Positions 1-8,861 of a stretch of DNA of 64,000 nucleotides are shown here, piece after piece. The notes under the pieces are model-generated. The model did not search any database, was not told the origin of the DNA, and saw only the letters and a list, made by a program, of their open reading frames with translations. The position numbers and the translations under genes were made by a program. Origin of the DNA: Pleodorina starrii (Eukaryota > Chlorophyta > Chlorophyceae > Chlamydomonadales > Volvocaceae); the NCBI GenBank assembly GCA_030267565.1, contig BRXU01000001.1:1612001-1676000 (forward strand), in the 5' to 3' direction. Each line of letters opens with the position of its first letter. Position 1 is the stretch's first letter.

Positions 1-58
1 AGCCCTAGTAACACCCGCCCAATGGCTCCTTCCAATGTGCAGATCGTGGCACCAGCTC

Positions 59-190
59 TCACGGACGGGGGCGCAGCAGCGTGAGCGTCCCGCTGACCTT
101 GCCATCGGTCAGGTACTCCATCCACGCCGCCAGCGGGTCGGCCGCCGCTACCGCCGCCGCCGCCTCCGCAGTGTTCCCCGTGGCGTCCTG

Positions 191-223
<33 letters not shown>

Positions 224-1907
224 CTCGAGGGGCAGCATCGTGGACCAGCCCAATGCGGCTCCTACGTTTACAAAAGCATCGGGACCGCTGAGGGTGTGCT
301 GCACGTCCCTCACCGCGCCCCGCCCATGCCGGCGGTGCACCACCAGGCGCGCGGGGATGGGGACGACGGTGTTGCTGGCCAGGGAGCGCTCATCGGTGCT
401 GAGACGCGACCCGGGCGGCGTCCAAACGGGGGGCAGGCAGCACTGCAGGAACACCCCCGCCGCTGTGGACTGGCCGCCGCCGGTGACCTGGAGGCAGACA
501 CGCCACCCGAAGCCCCAGGCGAACACGCCATACCGCGGTTGGTCGTCAAAGGAGCCGTAAACCCACTGAAAGCTGCTGCCCGGCTGCAGCTGCCTCACAG
601 CCCGCAGCAGGTCCTCCTTTGAGACGTGCCAGCTGAAGGTCAGGCCGCCAGAGGCCGGGATGCACTGGGGTCGAGGGCTCGCCCTGAGCGATTCCAAGGC
701 CGCGGGCAGCTCCTCAGCAGCCCACAGCACCATTTCCTTCTCCCTCGCCGCAGCACTGGCGAAGTTTGCGACAGCGGTCGCCTCCAAAACGCTCGCGCCC
801 GAGAACCAGCCGGCGGGCGCCTCGGGGTCCTTCTCGTGGTCGGCTGCCAGCGCCGGGAGAATCAGGCTGAGGTACGGCCGGCTCAAGTGCGCCAGCCGTA
901 CAGTACGGCACAACCGCTGCCGGACAGCAGGTGCGGCCTTATTGCGGTTAGTCCGCATCCACATTGCCAGCATCAGCAGCACGCTGGCCTCGCCATCCGT
1001 TCCGAACTCATCTGACCCCAGCAGCGCCTCCAGGGCCACAGCGGGCAGCGCCAGCAGCTGCTCCCGGAGTGAGGGCGTGTTGAGGGCCGCTAGGGAGTTG
1101 CCAAAGTGGGCCACGAGCGAGCGCTTGCCGGTCGCCAGGACAGCACCGAAGCTGGGCTCCGCTTGTGGGTCGGGCCACAGCACCTCGGACTCGAATAGCT
1201 GCAGGTAGGCTGGCGGCTGCTGCGGTGCCTCCTCTGAAGTCCGGGCGCGCTTGTTGCTGCCACCCTCCACATGCGAGCTTGCTACTGTGGCCCTGCTGCT
1301 GCCGCTGACCTTGGCCGCAAGGACCTCATCACACGCCGCGACACAGCCGCTGATCTGCAGGTAGGCCCCTTGTCGCCGCAGCTCCAGCACCTGCCGCACG
1401 CTGCTGTCTGCCGGCACCTCACCCGTGTAGGCGAACCGGATGGCAGCGCGGGCGGCGGGTACCTCCGCTTCGTTGCCCAGCGGAATGCGCAGCTGGGGCC
1501 GACCGCCAGCAGTAGCGCTCACCGGGGCCCAACGCTCAAGCTGCAAATACGGTAACAAAAAGCAAGTCACGAAAGGATGATCAAGTAATTCGATAACAGA
1601 TCTATTCGTTTTGTCCCTGGTCGGACTTGTTCCTTCTTGACTGTACTGATCGTGTTATCCGAGCCGCCGGGGCTTCCCTTACTCTGGCCACAAGCAGCCT
1701 TATTGCTTGCCCGCACCTGAGTCCGGAAGCGCTCCGAGGCCAAGTCCAGGACCACGCTGTGCGCTGGCAGCGGTGGGCCGAAGACGGCTTCGGAGGCCGC
1801 GGAGCCTTCGGCGTTGGGCGCGCTCTCATCCCGGCAGAAGGTGATATCGCGGAGCGTCGCTCGCAGCCAAACAGCTCTCGAAGGTTGCGTAGGACGTCCT
1901 GACTCAT
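59..1907 (-). pseudogene. BTB/BACK-domain gene, copy A (frameshifted in exon 1)
   Basis: Two-exon model: exon 1 at 1907–1717 (ATG at 1907, donor CAG|GTGCGG) and exon 2 at 1540–59 (acceptor TTTGCAG at 1543–1541). Exon 1 plus the start of exon 2 encode a BTB/POZ fold (HSVVLDLASERFRTQ joined to LERWAP, then AIRFAYTGEVP). A BACK-like helical region and a C-terminal domain (TFSWHV, GVFAWGFGWRV) follow. BTB/BACK proteins usually act as cullin-3 substrate adaptors; that role is family knowledge. Compared with copies B and C, exon 1 lacks the 4 nt 'agtc' near 1853. The ATG frame therefore fails after ERRS, and the frame that does continue into the BTB core has no ATG of its own. Exon 2 (493 residues) is fully open and carries a longer Gln tract (nine Q). 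Either a recent pseudogene or a locus with a rewired N-terminus. Confidence 0.75.
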
Positions 1908-2546
1908 CGCGGCGGCACAAGTGGGCGCCTCAGGCAGCTTGCCGTAACCTTCTCTCCTATTTTCTTAAATTGTAGACGTAGGCAGATGCTCGCGAGGTCT
2001 TGGAAATTATTTGGTAAAGATGTCTCTCGGTGTCTCTCGAAAAGATCTGAGCCAAGGATACACGTGTTGTACGAGGAGAGTCGATGGCGCCAAGTGATGT
2101 CAGGCTTGCCAAGGTCGCGAATGAAGGCGCTGCCAGCAAACTGGCGCTCGGTAGAATGCTTGAAGGAATAGAAACATTTCGCCTATCATCATGATCCCAT
2201 GTGCACACAAGGCTTGCCAACCCACATTCTGCGAGCCTCCGAGCGATGAAACTGAACGGTCGAACGGTCAAAATGTCGCGGCCACACCCACAGTTCCCAA
2301 TAATCCCAAACGGTATTCGAATGTAATAAACATAGTATATATTTTTCCGGCTCGGGCGCCTGTTGTGTATGGCAAAATCGTTGACTTCACGGTCCTCGAC
2401 CCATGGGTCTGTAAGCCTGGCTCCTGAGCATCCGCGGGATAAGCCTTTGCTGCTTACAGGGTCATCCTGCCGCGCGATTCCATAAAACCTTTCCGCACAT
2501 CCCTCTCTCCTCTTCCTCCCTTCCTTAAACCTAAGCCCCATCAGGC
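1908..2546. promoter_or_regulatory. Divergent intergenic region between BTB-A and PGY-A
   Basis: About 640 bp separate the BTB-A start (minus) from the PGY-A start (plus), so the two genes probably share a bidirectional promoter; this is inferred from layout. The corresponding intervals are 10798–11436 and 15353–15960. Just before PGY there is a pyrimidine-rich stretch ending in CAG (2515–2544), which could be a 3' splice site for an upstream non-coding exon. No TATA box stands out. A 51-bp insertion (2409–2459) lies here and is listed separately. Confidence 0.4.
2409..2459. mobile_element. 51-bp insertion with 8-bp inverted ends (copy A)
   Basis: The segment starts CTGTAAGC and ends GCTTACAG, perfect 8-bp inverted ends, and is flanked by GGT on both sides (2406–2408 and 2460–2462). 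Copy C (about 15851) reads straight across with a single GGT, so this looks like an insertion with a 3-bp target duplication. Internally it also carries a consensus splice donor (GTAAGC) and acceptor (TTACAG), so it resembles a 49-nt intron. Copy B has the same insertion at 11299–11349. Confidence 0.5.
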
Positions 2547-3232
2547 ATGCTTGGGCAGTGTCGTGCTGAACAACAGCGTGCTGTGCATCGCATCACGTAC
2601 AAGCTGCCCCCGCACCAGCCCCACCAGCCGCACATCCTGGAGGGCACCGAGCTGGACAATGTCTCCACAGCACGAACCCATGCTTGGTGGGGCAGCAGTT
2701 GCGAGTGGTATATGGTAGCGGCTCGTGCCGTGGTTGCAATGGCGGCCTCGTGGTGGTGGTGGTGGCGTTGTTTGGGGGCTGCGGATGTTTGGGGGGCGGG
2801 CATGACCACTCTTCGGAACAGAGGGGCCCGCCGCAGAACGGCGGGTACGTACGGAGCGCCACCACCTTCCAGTACGGCCCACCGGGGCATTATCCGACGC
2901 CACCGAGCCAGCAGCGCCGGCTGGGGTGGTGGGGACCGCCCAGCGGCGGTGGTGGTGGCGGGTACTACCCTCCACCACAGGCCCATCAACCGCCGCCAGG
3001 ACAGTACGGCGGGGGGTACGCCGGGGCACCTCCGCCAACGCAGAACTTTAACCAGAGCATCCGACCGACGTACAACAGCGGTGGCGTGCCGACTGGGTAC
3101 GGTGCCCACGTGCAGAGTGGGGTACAACCGCTGCCGCACCAGGCGCAGCCACCGTACGGCAACAACCCGTACGCGGCGTTGCAGCGCCCACGCGACCCTC
3201 GCGGCGACAACGGCGGCGGCGGGCGATATTGA
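2547..3232 (+). pseudogene. Pro/Gly/Tyr-rich protein gene, copy A (frameshifted)
   Basis: The ATG at 2547 opens the frame that begins MLGQC and contains HRITYKLPPHQ. Relative to copy C, 4 nt are missing at about 2678–2684 (CCCATGCTTGG against CCCATGCATGCATGG). The frame therefore runs off into unrelated sequence, while the true continuation lies in another frame: VVYGSGSCRGC, a hydrophobic Gly-rich stretch, then the PPP/GGY-rich tail ending GGGGRY at 3232. That second frame has no ATG here. Other differences from copy C are mostly multiples of three, which supports past coding function. Function unknown. Nearly identical to copy B. Confidence 0.6.
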
Positions 3233-4295
3233 GCACACACTCAGACCTCTTGACAGCCGCTCCCCAGCAAACTTGTTTTGGTTGCAGCGACCGGCGACGT
3301 CTTCCTTTTGGGACTGAATCCCCAAGTCTGTCGGGCAGGCGCGTGTCTTCCCCTGGGGATTGCGTTGGTTTGTTTGTGGACATACCGTACTTCATTCTGG
3401 CGGTGATATGACTGTTTTGAAGACGGTGTTGGTTTAAAGCGTTTGGGGGTTTGAATTGTTTGGGAGCGAACCGTTCCCCTTGTTCCCCAGTGTTGGGGCA
3501 GATGGGCGCCGCAACCCGAAATTAATTAATTCGGTAGCATCCTAGCTCCCGACATAGCTGCAGATATGTCTGTCCGGAAGCCAGGTTTTTGTGGAAATAA
3601 ACGTTCTTGCAGCAGGGTGGTCCCATCACAGTAGCAAGCGCACCCCCACCCTGCTCCCCTGGCAGTCAAACCACTGCCCATCTGCGTCTGCCGTACAGAT
3701 GTCGGCTGTCGTGCACACATGCAAACATCCGACGCATTTCGTTGCAGTAATGCGAAGTCGTGCACCTGAAGCGAATCAAAACCTCTCAAGGCTCTCATCC
3801 ACAAGTCCTCGTACGACATCGGCCTGCTTCCAGCCTCCCGTAGATCGGTTGCTTGTTTAGGCCCGACCCCGGGGACGTCGGTCCCAGCCAGCCCCAACCC
3901 TCTACCCCCCCAGGCGTCAGACGGATTTGCCTTCAAATTCGACGATGTGGCAACTGGCATCGAAAGCTGAATACCCTGCCACTGTCTCACGCAGTACCTT
4001 TTTCCTGCCAAGTGTACCACAGTACTTTTCCTTGCCAGAAGCAATGAAAGTCTGTCAACAGGAAGCCTGTACTCGACTGACAGTGACAACGACAACAACA
4101 TGCATGCTGTAAACTATGTAAACTACGTAAACTATTTGATGTAAAACCTGAAACCGTGCGTGCTCCGCCGATTGCATTCATGCTCCCCTCTAGGCCCCCA
4201 AGCACACAACAGAGGCTCGCACGTGCTAGCACCCGACCCGAAGCCCTAGTAGCACCCAACGGCCCCTTCCAACGCGCGGATCTTGGCACCAGCTC
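3233..4295. other. Convergent intergenic region after PGY-A, with a coding-like minus-strand fragment
   Basis: About 1.06 kb between the PGY-A stop and the BTB-B stop, presumably containing both 3' untranslated regions. On the minus strand 4101–3526 is a 191-codon ATG frame containing SYEDLWMRALRGFDS and HDFALLQRNASDVCMC. The same two motifs occur in copy B (12991–12416) and copy C (near 17290–17130), but copy C differs by a 1-nt indel inside the fragment. I treat it as a decayed or partial exon. Otherwise nothing recognisable. Confidence 0.35.
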
Positions 4296-4666
4296 TCACG
4301 GACGGGGGCGCAGCAGCGTGAGCGTCCCGCTGACCTTGCCATCGGCCAGGTACTCCACCCACGCCGCCAGCGGGTCGGCCGCCGCCACCGCCGCCGCCGT
4401 GTTGCCCGTGGCGTCCTGCTGCTGCTGCTGCTGGTCCTTGAGGGGCAGCATCGTGGACCAGCCCCATCCAGTTCCCACTTTCACAAAATCCTGAGGACTG
4501 TGAAAGGTGTTCTGCACGTTCCTCACCGCGCCCCCCTGCCGGCGGTGCACCACCAGGCTCGCGGAGATGGGGACGGCGGTGGTGCGGGGGAGGACGCCCT
4601 CGCTCAATTCCGAGACGCGACCCGGCCCGCTTCAAAGCCCAGGGCAGGCCGCACTGCAGGAACACC

Positions 4667-4681
4667 CCCCCTGTGGACTGG
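4667..4681. repeat. Left target-site duplication of the Penelope-like element
   Basis: CCCCCTGTGGACTGG occurs here and again at 8847–8861. The uninterrupted allele in copy C (about 13557–13571) has it once, inside BTB exon 2. The 15-bp length fits target-primed reverse transcription with staggered cuts. Confidence 0.85.
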
Positions 4682-4796
4682 GGGGGTGTTCCAGGGAGGG
4701 TGTTCCATTCGCGTTCTTCTGCGTCGTCCGGATGGCGACCTTCCTGCTGCCTTGCGCGCCGTCCTCACCCGACGGCGCGAGTTCGTTGGCGACGCC

Positions 4797-7745
4797 ATGC
4801 ATACCGCTCTCGCCACCAACGCCGAGCCAACCCGGGTCATTTACGCCATCTTCCACCTGCCACCTAAACGCCTCGCCCGCCGCACCGACCCCGCTGTCCC
4901 CATCTACATCGGTCAGACTCGCAAGTCCTGTTGGGAACGGCTCCGCCGGCATCTGCAGGATGCCGCCCGCGCCGCCACACAACGCGCCTCCGCTCCCACC
5001 TTCCACCATCACCTTTGGGCCCACGGCACCAACCGTCTCGTCCTCCTCCCCCTGCAAATCGTCGTCGGCGCCACCAATAGCAACTTCAAGCGCAAGGCCG
5101 CCGGTCTGGAAATGGTGTGGGCCCAACGCTTCAATGCCCTCCGCCCCGCCGCCCAACCCGGTCTCAACACTCGCTTCGAAGCCCACTCCATCGCCGCTGA
5201 CCTCGCCGCCACCCCTTTCGGCGCGGGTGCCCTCCCCTCCGACGCCGAACACCGACGGCGCTGGCGCAACTGCCGCGGCACCCCCCGCCGCCTCTTTGCA
5301 CTGCAGGACCGTTGGCAAGAGCGTGGCTCCATTCCGGCCTCCCACTTCACCACCTTCGCCACCCGCACGCTGCATATCCTCCACGCCACCATCACCCACT
5401 CCTCCCCCGCCGAGCTGGGCCTCCTCCCCGACTTCGTGGCTGCCCTTGTCATCCCGCTCACCTCCGCCCTGGGCACCCGCGACCGCCCCGCCGGCGCCCC
5501 GGACCTCTCCGCCAAACTTTGGCTCCCCCACCCCCTCCGCCAACTCCTCCCGGTCTCCGCCCTCCACGACATCCTCGCTGACCCCGCCGTCGCCTCCCAC
5601 CTCCCCCTCGGCGCCCCCCAGCCCCACCTCCACTTCACGGCCGGCCCACCCCTACACCTCCTCTTCTGCACCTACCCCTCCTTCGCCCGTAACCTCACTC
5701 ACTCCGCCTATACCGACCTCGTCCGCGCCGACCGCCCCTGCGCCTGCCACCGCTTCCCCAGCCTCTGCCCCCCCGGCATCCCCCACGTCATGTCCACCAG
5801 CCCCTCCCCCGTCCTCCCCACCGCCCTCACCTCCTACTGGGACAAAGGCCAACGCTACCGCGCCCACCGGCCTCCCCCACCTCTCCCCACCCTCCTCGCC
5901 GATGTCCGCGCTCACGCCCTCACCTTCACCTCCCACCTTGCCAAACGGGCGGGCGTCCCTTCTTCATCCCTCGACTCTTGGGTCGACGCCTTCCTCGCCA
6001 ACTTGGAAACCACCATCACCTCCCGGCCCCCCCACCCCTTCCACTGGCCCGTCCTTACCGACGCCGACCTTGCCGCTTTCCGCCATGCCACCGACGACTT
6101 CATCGTCACCGTTACCGATAAAAGCTCCTCCACGTTCCAACTCGTCTGCAAGAAATTCTACGCTGAGAAATGCATGCGCGACCTTCACCTCCACGACACC
6201 TTCGCTGCCCCGCCTCCCCCACCCCTCGCCCCCGCCCCCGGCCCCGCCCCTCCGCCACCGCCCCCTCCCCCACCCGCGCACCCCCTCCCTGCCCCCGCCC
6301 CTCCACCCCCTCCCCCTCCTCCCCCCGCGCCCCCTGCCCCCGCCGCCCCGCCTGCACCTGTCTACTACCAGCCCTGCACCTACGCCGCCATGCACCAACA
6401 CCTTACTGCCGAAAACGCCCGTCTTGCCCCCTGGCAGCTCTCCTACAACCTCGCCCTCCCACCCGCCTACTACGCCGGCACCCTCAAGATGCACAAGACC
6501 CCGCCCTCCATGCGCTACCTTGCCTGCTCTCACAAGTGCCCCTCCACCACCATCAGCGACCTTGTTACCGCTGTCCTCCGCGCTGTCGTCCCCGTCTTCA
6601 CCACCCTCTGGCGTGAGCGCCTGCCAGGCTTTGAGCCATGGTTCTGCCTCTCTTCCCGGGCCGCCACTCAGCTCATCGCCGCGTACAACGCCTGCTCCTA
6701 CTCCCACGCCCGTGCCGCTGCACCCCACGCCTGGGATTTCGAACGCCTCTACACCAACCTCCCCCACCACCTCCTCCTCTCCACCTTTACCGCCCTCCTC
6801 ACCCGGTGCCTTGGCTCCACCCCCTACATCCGCGTCGTCACCACCGCCCCCAACCCCACCCGCCCCCGTGACAAGCCCACCCATCGCGTTACCTTCCACA
6901 CCCTTCGCCCAGGGCCCCCCTGCTCCGGCAGCGCCGACGGCCGCACCACTACCCGTGTCCTCCACGTTCACGAATTCCTCGAACTCCTCGCCTCCCTCCT
7001 CTCCTCCACCTTCATCGCGTTCGGCCCTGCCCTGGTCCGCCAAGTCTGCGGCATCCCCATGGGCATCTCCGCCGCCCCCTTCATCGCCAATCTCTTCCTC
7101 GCCTGGTTCGAGTTCGAATTCCTGGACCAACGCAACCGCACCTCCCCGCCCGCCTCCCCCGCTGCCAAGCGCACACTCACCCGCTGCCGCCACTCCTGCC
7201 GCTTCCTGGACGACCTTCTTTCCCTCAACAACCCCGACCTTCCCCGCCTCCTCTACACCAACCAAACCCTCCACGGCATTCATGGCATCTACCCCCCGGA
7301 GCTCGGGCTCACCCCCCAGCACCACCCCCACCTCCCCGCCGGCTCTGTCCCCTTCCTTGACCTCCTCCTCGTCCCCGCCCCCCGCCACGGGGCCAGCTGG
7401 TTCATCACGCGCCTGTACGACAAGCGGGAACAGCCTGCCTTCGCTGGTGTCCGCCTCTCCCGCTTCGTCGCCCGCGACTCCAACGTCAATGAGGCCTGCA
7501 AACGCAACATCTTCACCGGCCAGTTCCATCGGCTCCGGCGGGTCATCACCGACGCTGACAACTTCTGCGGGGAACTCGCCGCCCTCATCCGTGCCCTCAC
7601 CGCCCAAGCCTACCCCAAAGCCGGCCTCCTCAGCCAACTCGTCCGCCTCCTTGCCGCCTGCCCCCACGCCTTCTACTTCGAGCGCCACTCCACCCACCGG
7701 GACATGCTCGGCATCGTCCACCAACATCTCCGTAACCCACCCTAG
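4797..7745 (+). CDS. GIY-YIG endonuclease–reverse transcriptase polyprotein
   Basis: A 982-residue frame from ATG 4797, the first ATG in frame inside the element; the frame is open further left only because it reads into BTB sequence. GIY-YIG nuclease: VIYAI at residues 14–18, IYIGQT at 36–41, with RLRRHL after it. The linker has a CxC motif (CAC, residues 315–317). Reverse transcriptase: VTDKSS around 439–444; a GTLKMHKTPPSMRYL segment that resembles the usual LPKIHKP block; motif A DFERLYTNLP with Asp 647; motif B GIPMGISAAP from 752; motif C FLDD at 803–806; then VPFLDLLL. The catalytic aspartates (647, 805, 806) are present, so the enzyme may be active. A Pro-rich run of about 50 residues (roughly 470–520) sits in the fingers region. 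It would nick target DNA and copy the element RNA at the nick. Confidence 0.88.
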   Translation: MHTALATNAEPTRVIYAIFHLPPKRLARRTDPAVPIYIGQTRKSCWERLRRHLQDAARAATQRASAPTFHHHLWAHGTNRLVLLPLQIVVGATNSNFKRKAAGLEMVWAQRFNALRPAAQPGLNTRFEAHSIAADLAATPFGAGALPSDAEHRRRWRNCRGTPRRLFALQDRWQERGSIPASHFTTFATRTLHILHATITHSSPAELGLLPDFVAALVIPLTSALGTRDRPAGAPDLSAKLWLPHPLRQLLPVSALHDILADPAVASHLPLGAPQPHLHFTAGPPLHLLFCTYPSFARNLTHSAYTDLVRADRPCACHRFPSLCPPGIPHVMSTSPSPVLPTALTSYWDKGQRYRAHRPPPPLPTLLADVRAHALTFTSHLAKRAGVPSSSLDSWVDAFLANLETTITSRPPHPFHWPVLTDADLAAFRHATDDFIVTVTDKSSSTFQLVCKKFYAEKCMRDLHLHDTFAAPPPPPLAPAPGPAPPPPPPPPPAHPLPAPAPPPPPPPPPAPPAPAAPPAPVYYQPCTYAAMHQHLTAENARLAPWQLSYNLALPPAYYAGTLKMHKTPPSMRYLACSHKCPSTTISDLVTAVLRAVVPVFTTLWRERLPGFEPWFCLSSRAATQLIAAYNACSYSHARAAAPHAWDFERLYTNLPHHLLLSTFTALLTRCLGSTPYIRVVTTAPNPTRPRDKPTHRVTFHTLRPGPPCSGSADGRTTTRVLHVHEFLELLASLLSSTFIAFGPALVRQVCGIPMGISAAPFIANLFLAWFEFEFLDQRNRTSPPASPAAKRTLTRCRHSCRFLDDLLSLNNPDLPRLLYTNQTLHGIHGIYPPELGLTPQHHPHLPAGSVPFLDLLLVPAPRHGASWFITRLYDKREQPAFAGVRLSRFVARDSNVNEACKRNIFTGQFHRLRRVITDADNFCGELAALIRALTAQAYPKAGLLSQLVRLLAACPHAFYFERHSTHRDMLGIVHQHLRNPP

Positions 7746-8846
7746 CCACCCAGCCTACCCCCACTAGCCGCCCTGCCCCCGGCTACCCCACTCGCTCCCA
7801 ACTCCACGGGGATGCCGAGTCATGAGGCTTGGCAGCCGACCCCTCCGGGGGCCCGGCAGCCTGTGCGGAGCCCGGCATCCTCACTCCTCCTCCTCCCCCC
7901 TGCCCGCCTCCTTGTCTGCTCGCCCGCCTTCCCTACCATACCGGCCTTGTTTTCCCCTCTCTCCCGCCCCCTATCCCCCTCACACCCCCCCCCACCACCA
8001 CCACACCCCCCACCCCCCACCACCCCACCCCCCCCCCCACCCACCCCAGCACGCCCCCAGCCCACCCCCAGCCCTCCCACCCCCTGGGCCGCATTACCCC
8101 TGACCCAGGCCCCTCATGCATGGTGGCCTGCGCGCTCGGCCGGTGTGGTGGGGAGCCGACTCTTCACGGTCCGCCACCCGGCCCCTCCTGCGCATCGTCT
8201 CCCCGCGCCCCGCTGCCTCTGCCCTTTCCCCTTTCCTGCCGTTGTTCTTCCCGTCTCCTCGTCCCTGCCCTTGCCCTCGTACCCCTCCCCCTGCCGTTGC
8301 GTCCTTCCACACTCGTCTGTCTTCTGCCCCTGTCTTTCCCACTGCCATTCGCCTTGCCTTTCTCTCTTTTCCTCTGCCCCATCTCCTCTACCTTTCGCCC
8401 CCTGCTCGTCGTACATTTTGCCCTTCCGTATCCCTTTCTTCTATGCCCAGCTGCCCCTTCTTGCCCTCTTTTGCACCGCGTCGCCGCCACAGCTCGTTCG
8501 TGGGTTTCTGTGTGTCTTGCCTTGCTTGCTTGCCTTCTCGCTCCTTCCTTCGCTGCCAATGCCGTTGCCCATTGCCATTACTCACGCCCTTTTTTCCTTC
8601 GTATCTTCCCACTTCGCTTCCTCCATTGAGCGCAGGTGAGTCTACAATTTGTCGGGTTGTTTTGTCCGGGCGTTCGTGCCGTTCTTGTGCTGTCGCGCGT
8701 AATCGTCCGTCCGGGTTGGTCTGGCGGCGACGCGGTCGCAGCGTCTTTTCAGATCGGTAAGGTTACAGGTATGTTCGGTAAGTATTACTGGGCTCAGGGT
8801 CCGTTCGCTAACGCCGTCCTCGTCTCCGCTGCGGTATCATTTTCTA
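7746..8846 (+). other. 3' untranslated region of the Penelope-like element
   Basis: About 1.1 kb between the stop codon and the right target duplication. The first 850 bp are strongly C/T-biased on the plus strand with runs of C (7980–8060); the last 200 bp are of mixed composition. Open frames here are short-repeat artefacts of that bias. No coding feature recognised. Confidence 0.6.
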
Positions 8847-8861
8847 CCCCCTGTGGACTGG
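8847..8861. repeat. Right target-site duplication of the Penelope-like element
   Basis: Second copy of CCCCCTGTGGACTGG; BTB-B exon 2 resumes directly after it (reading leftward from 9931). Confidence 0.85.

Larger units (their letters stand above)
4682..8846 (+). mobile_element. Penelope-like retroelement, Chlamys type (N-terminal GIY-YIG)
   Basis: A 4165-bp insertion within BTB-B exon 2, antisense to the host gene and bounded by 15-bp duplications. It carries one long frame (4797–7745) encoding GIY-YIG endonuclease, then a CxC motif, then a reverse transcriptase. This permuted order matches the N-terminal-EN Penelope-like clade reported from green algae (Chlamys) and invertebrates (Naiad). 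About 115 bp precede the likely start codon and about 1.1 kb of pyrimidine-rich sequence follow the stop. The intact frame and identical flanking duplications suggest a young insertion. I see no long terminal repeats and no hammerhead ribozyme, though I could not fold it. Confidence 0.85.

Noticed and set aside
1908..1920. Alternative start that would rescue BTB-A exon 1
   Set aside because: The codon at 1920 is TTG, not ATG, so the frameshifted exon has no visible conventional start.
4500..4796. Extension of the retroelement protein upstream of 4797
   Set aside because: The frame is open but reads antisense BTB sequence and the target duplication, and its nominal start is GTG.
5964..7727. 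587-residue Gly/Glu/Val-rich minus-strand frame
   Set aside because: Antisense shadow of the RT frame; composition artefact.
4507..7767. 1086-residue Ser/Pro/Thr-rich plus-strand frame overlapping the RT
   Set aside because: A +1 shadow of the RT frame kept open by extreme C-richness; it has no domain content, whereas the other frame has GIY-YIG and RT motifs.
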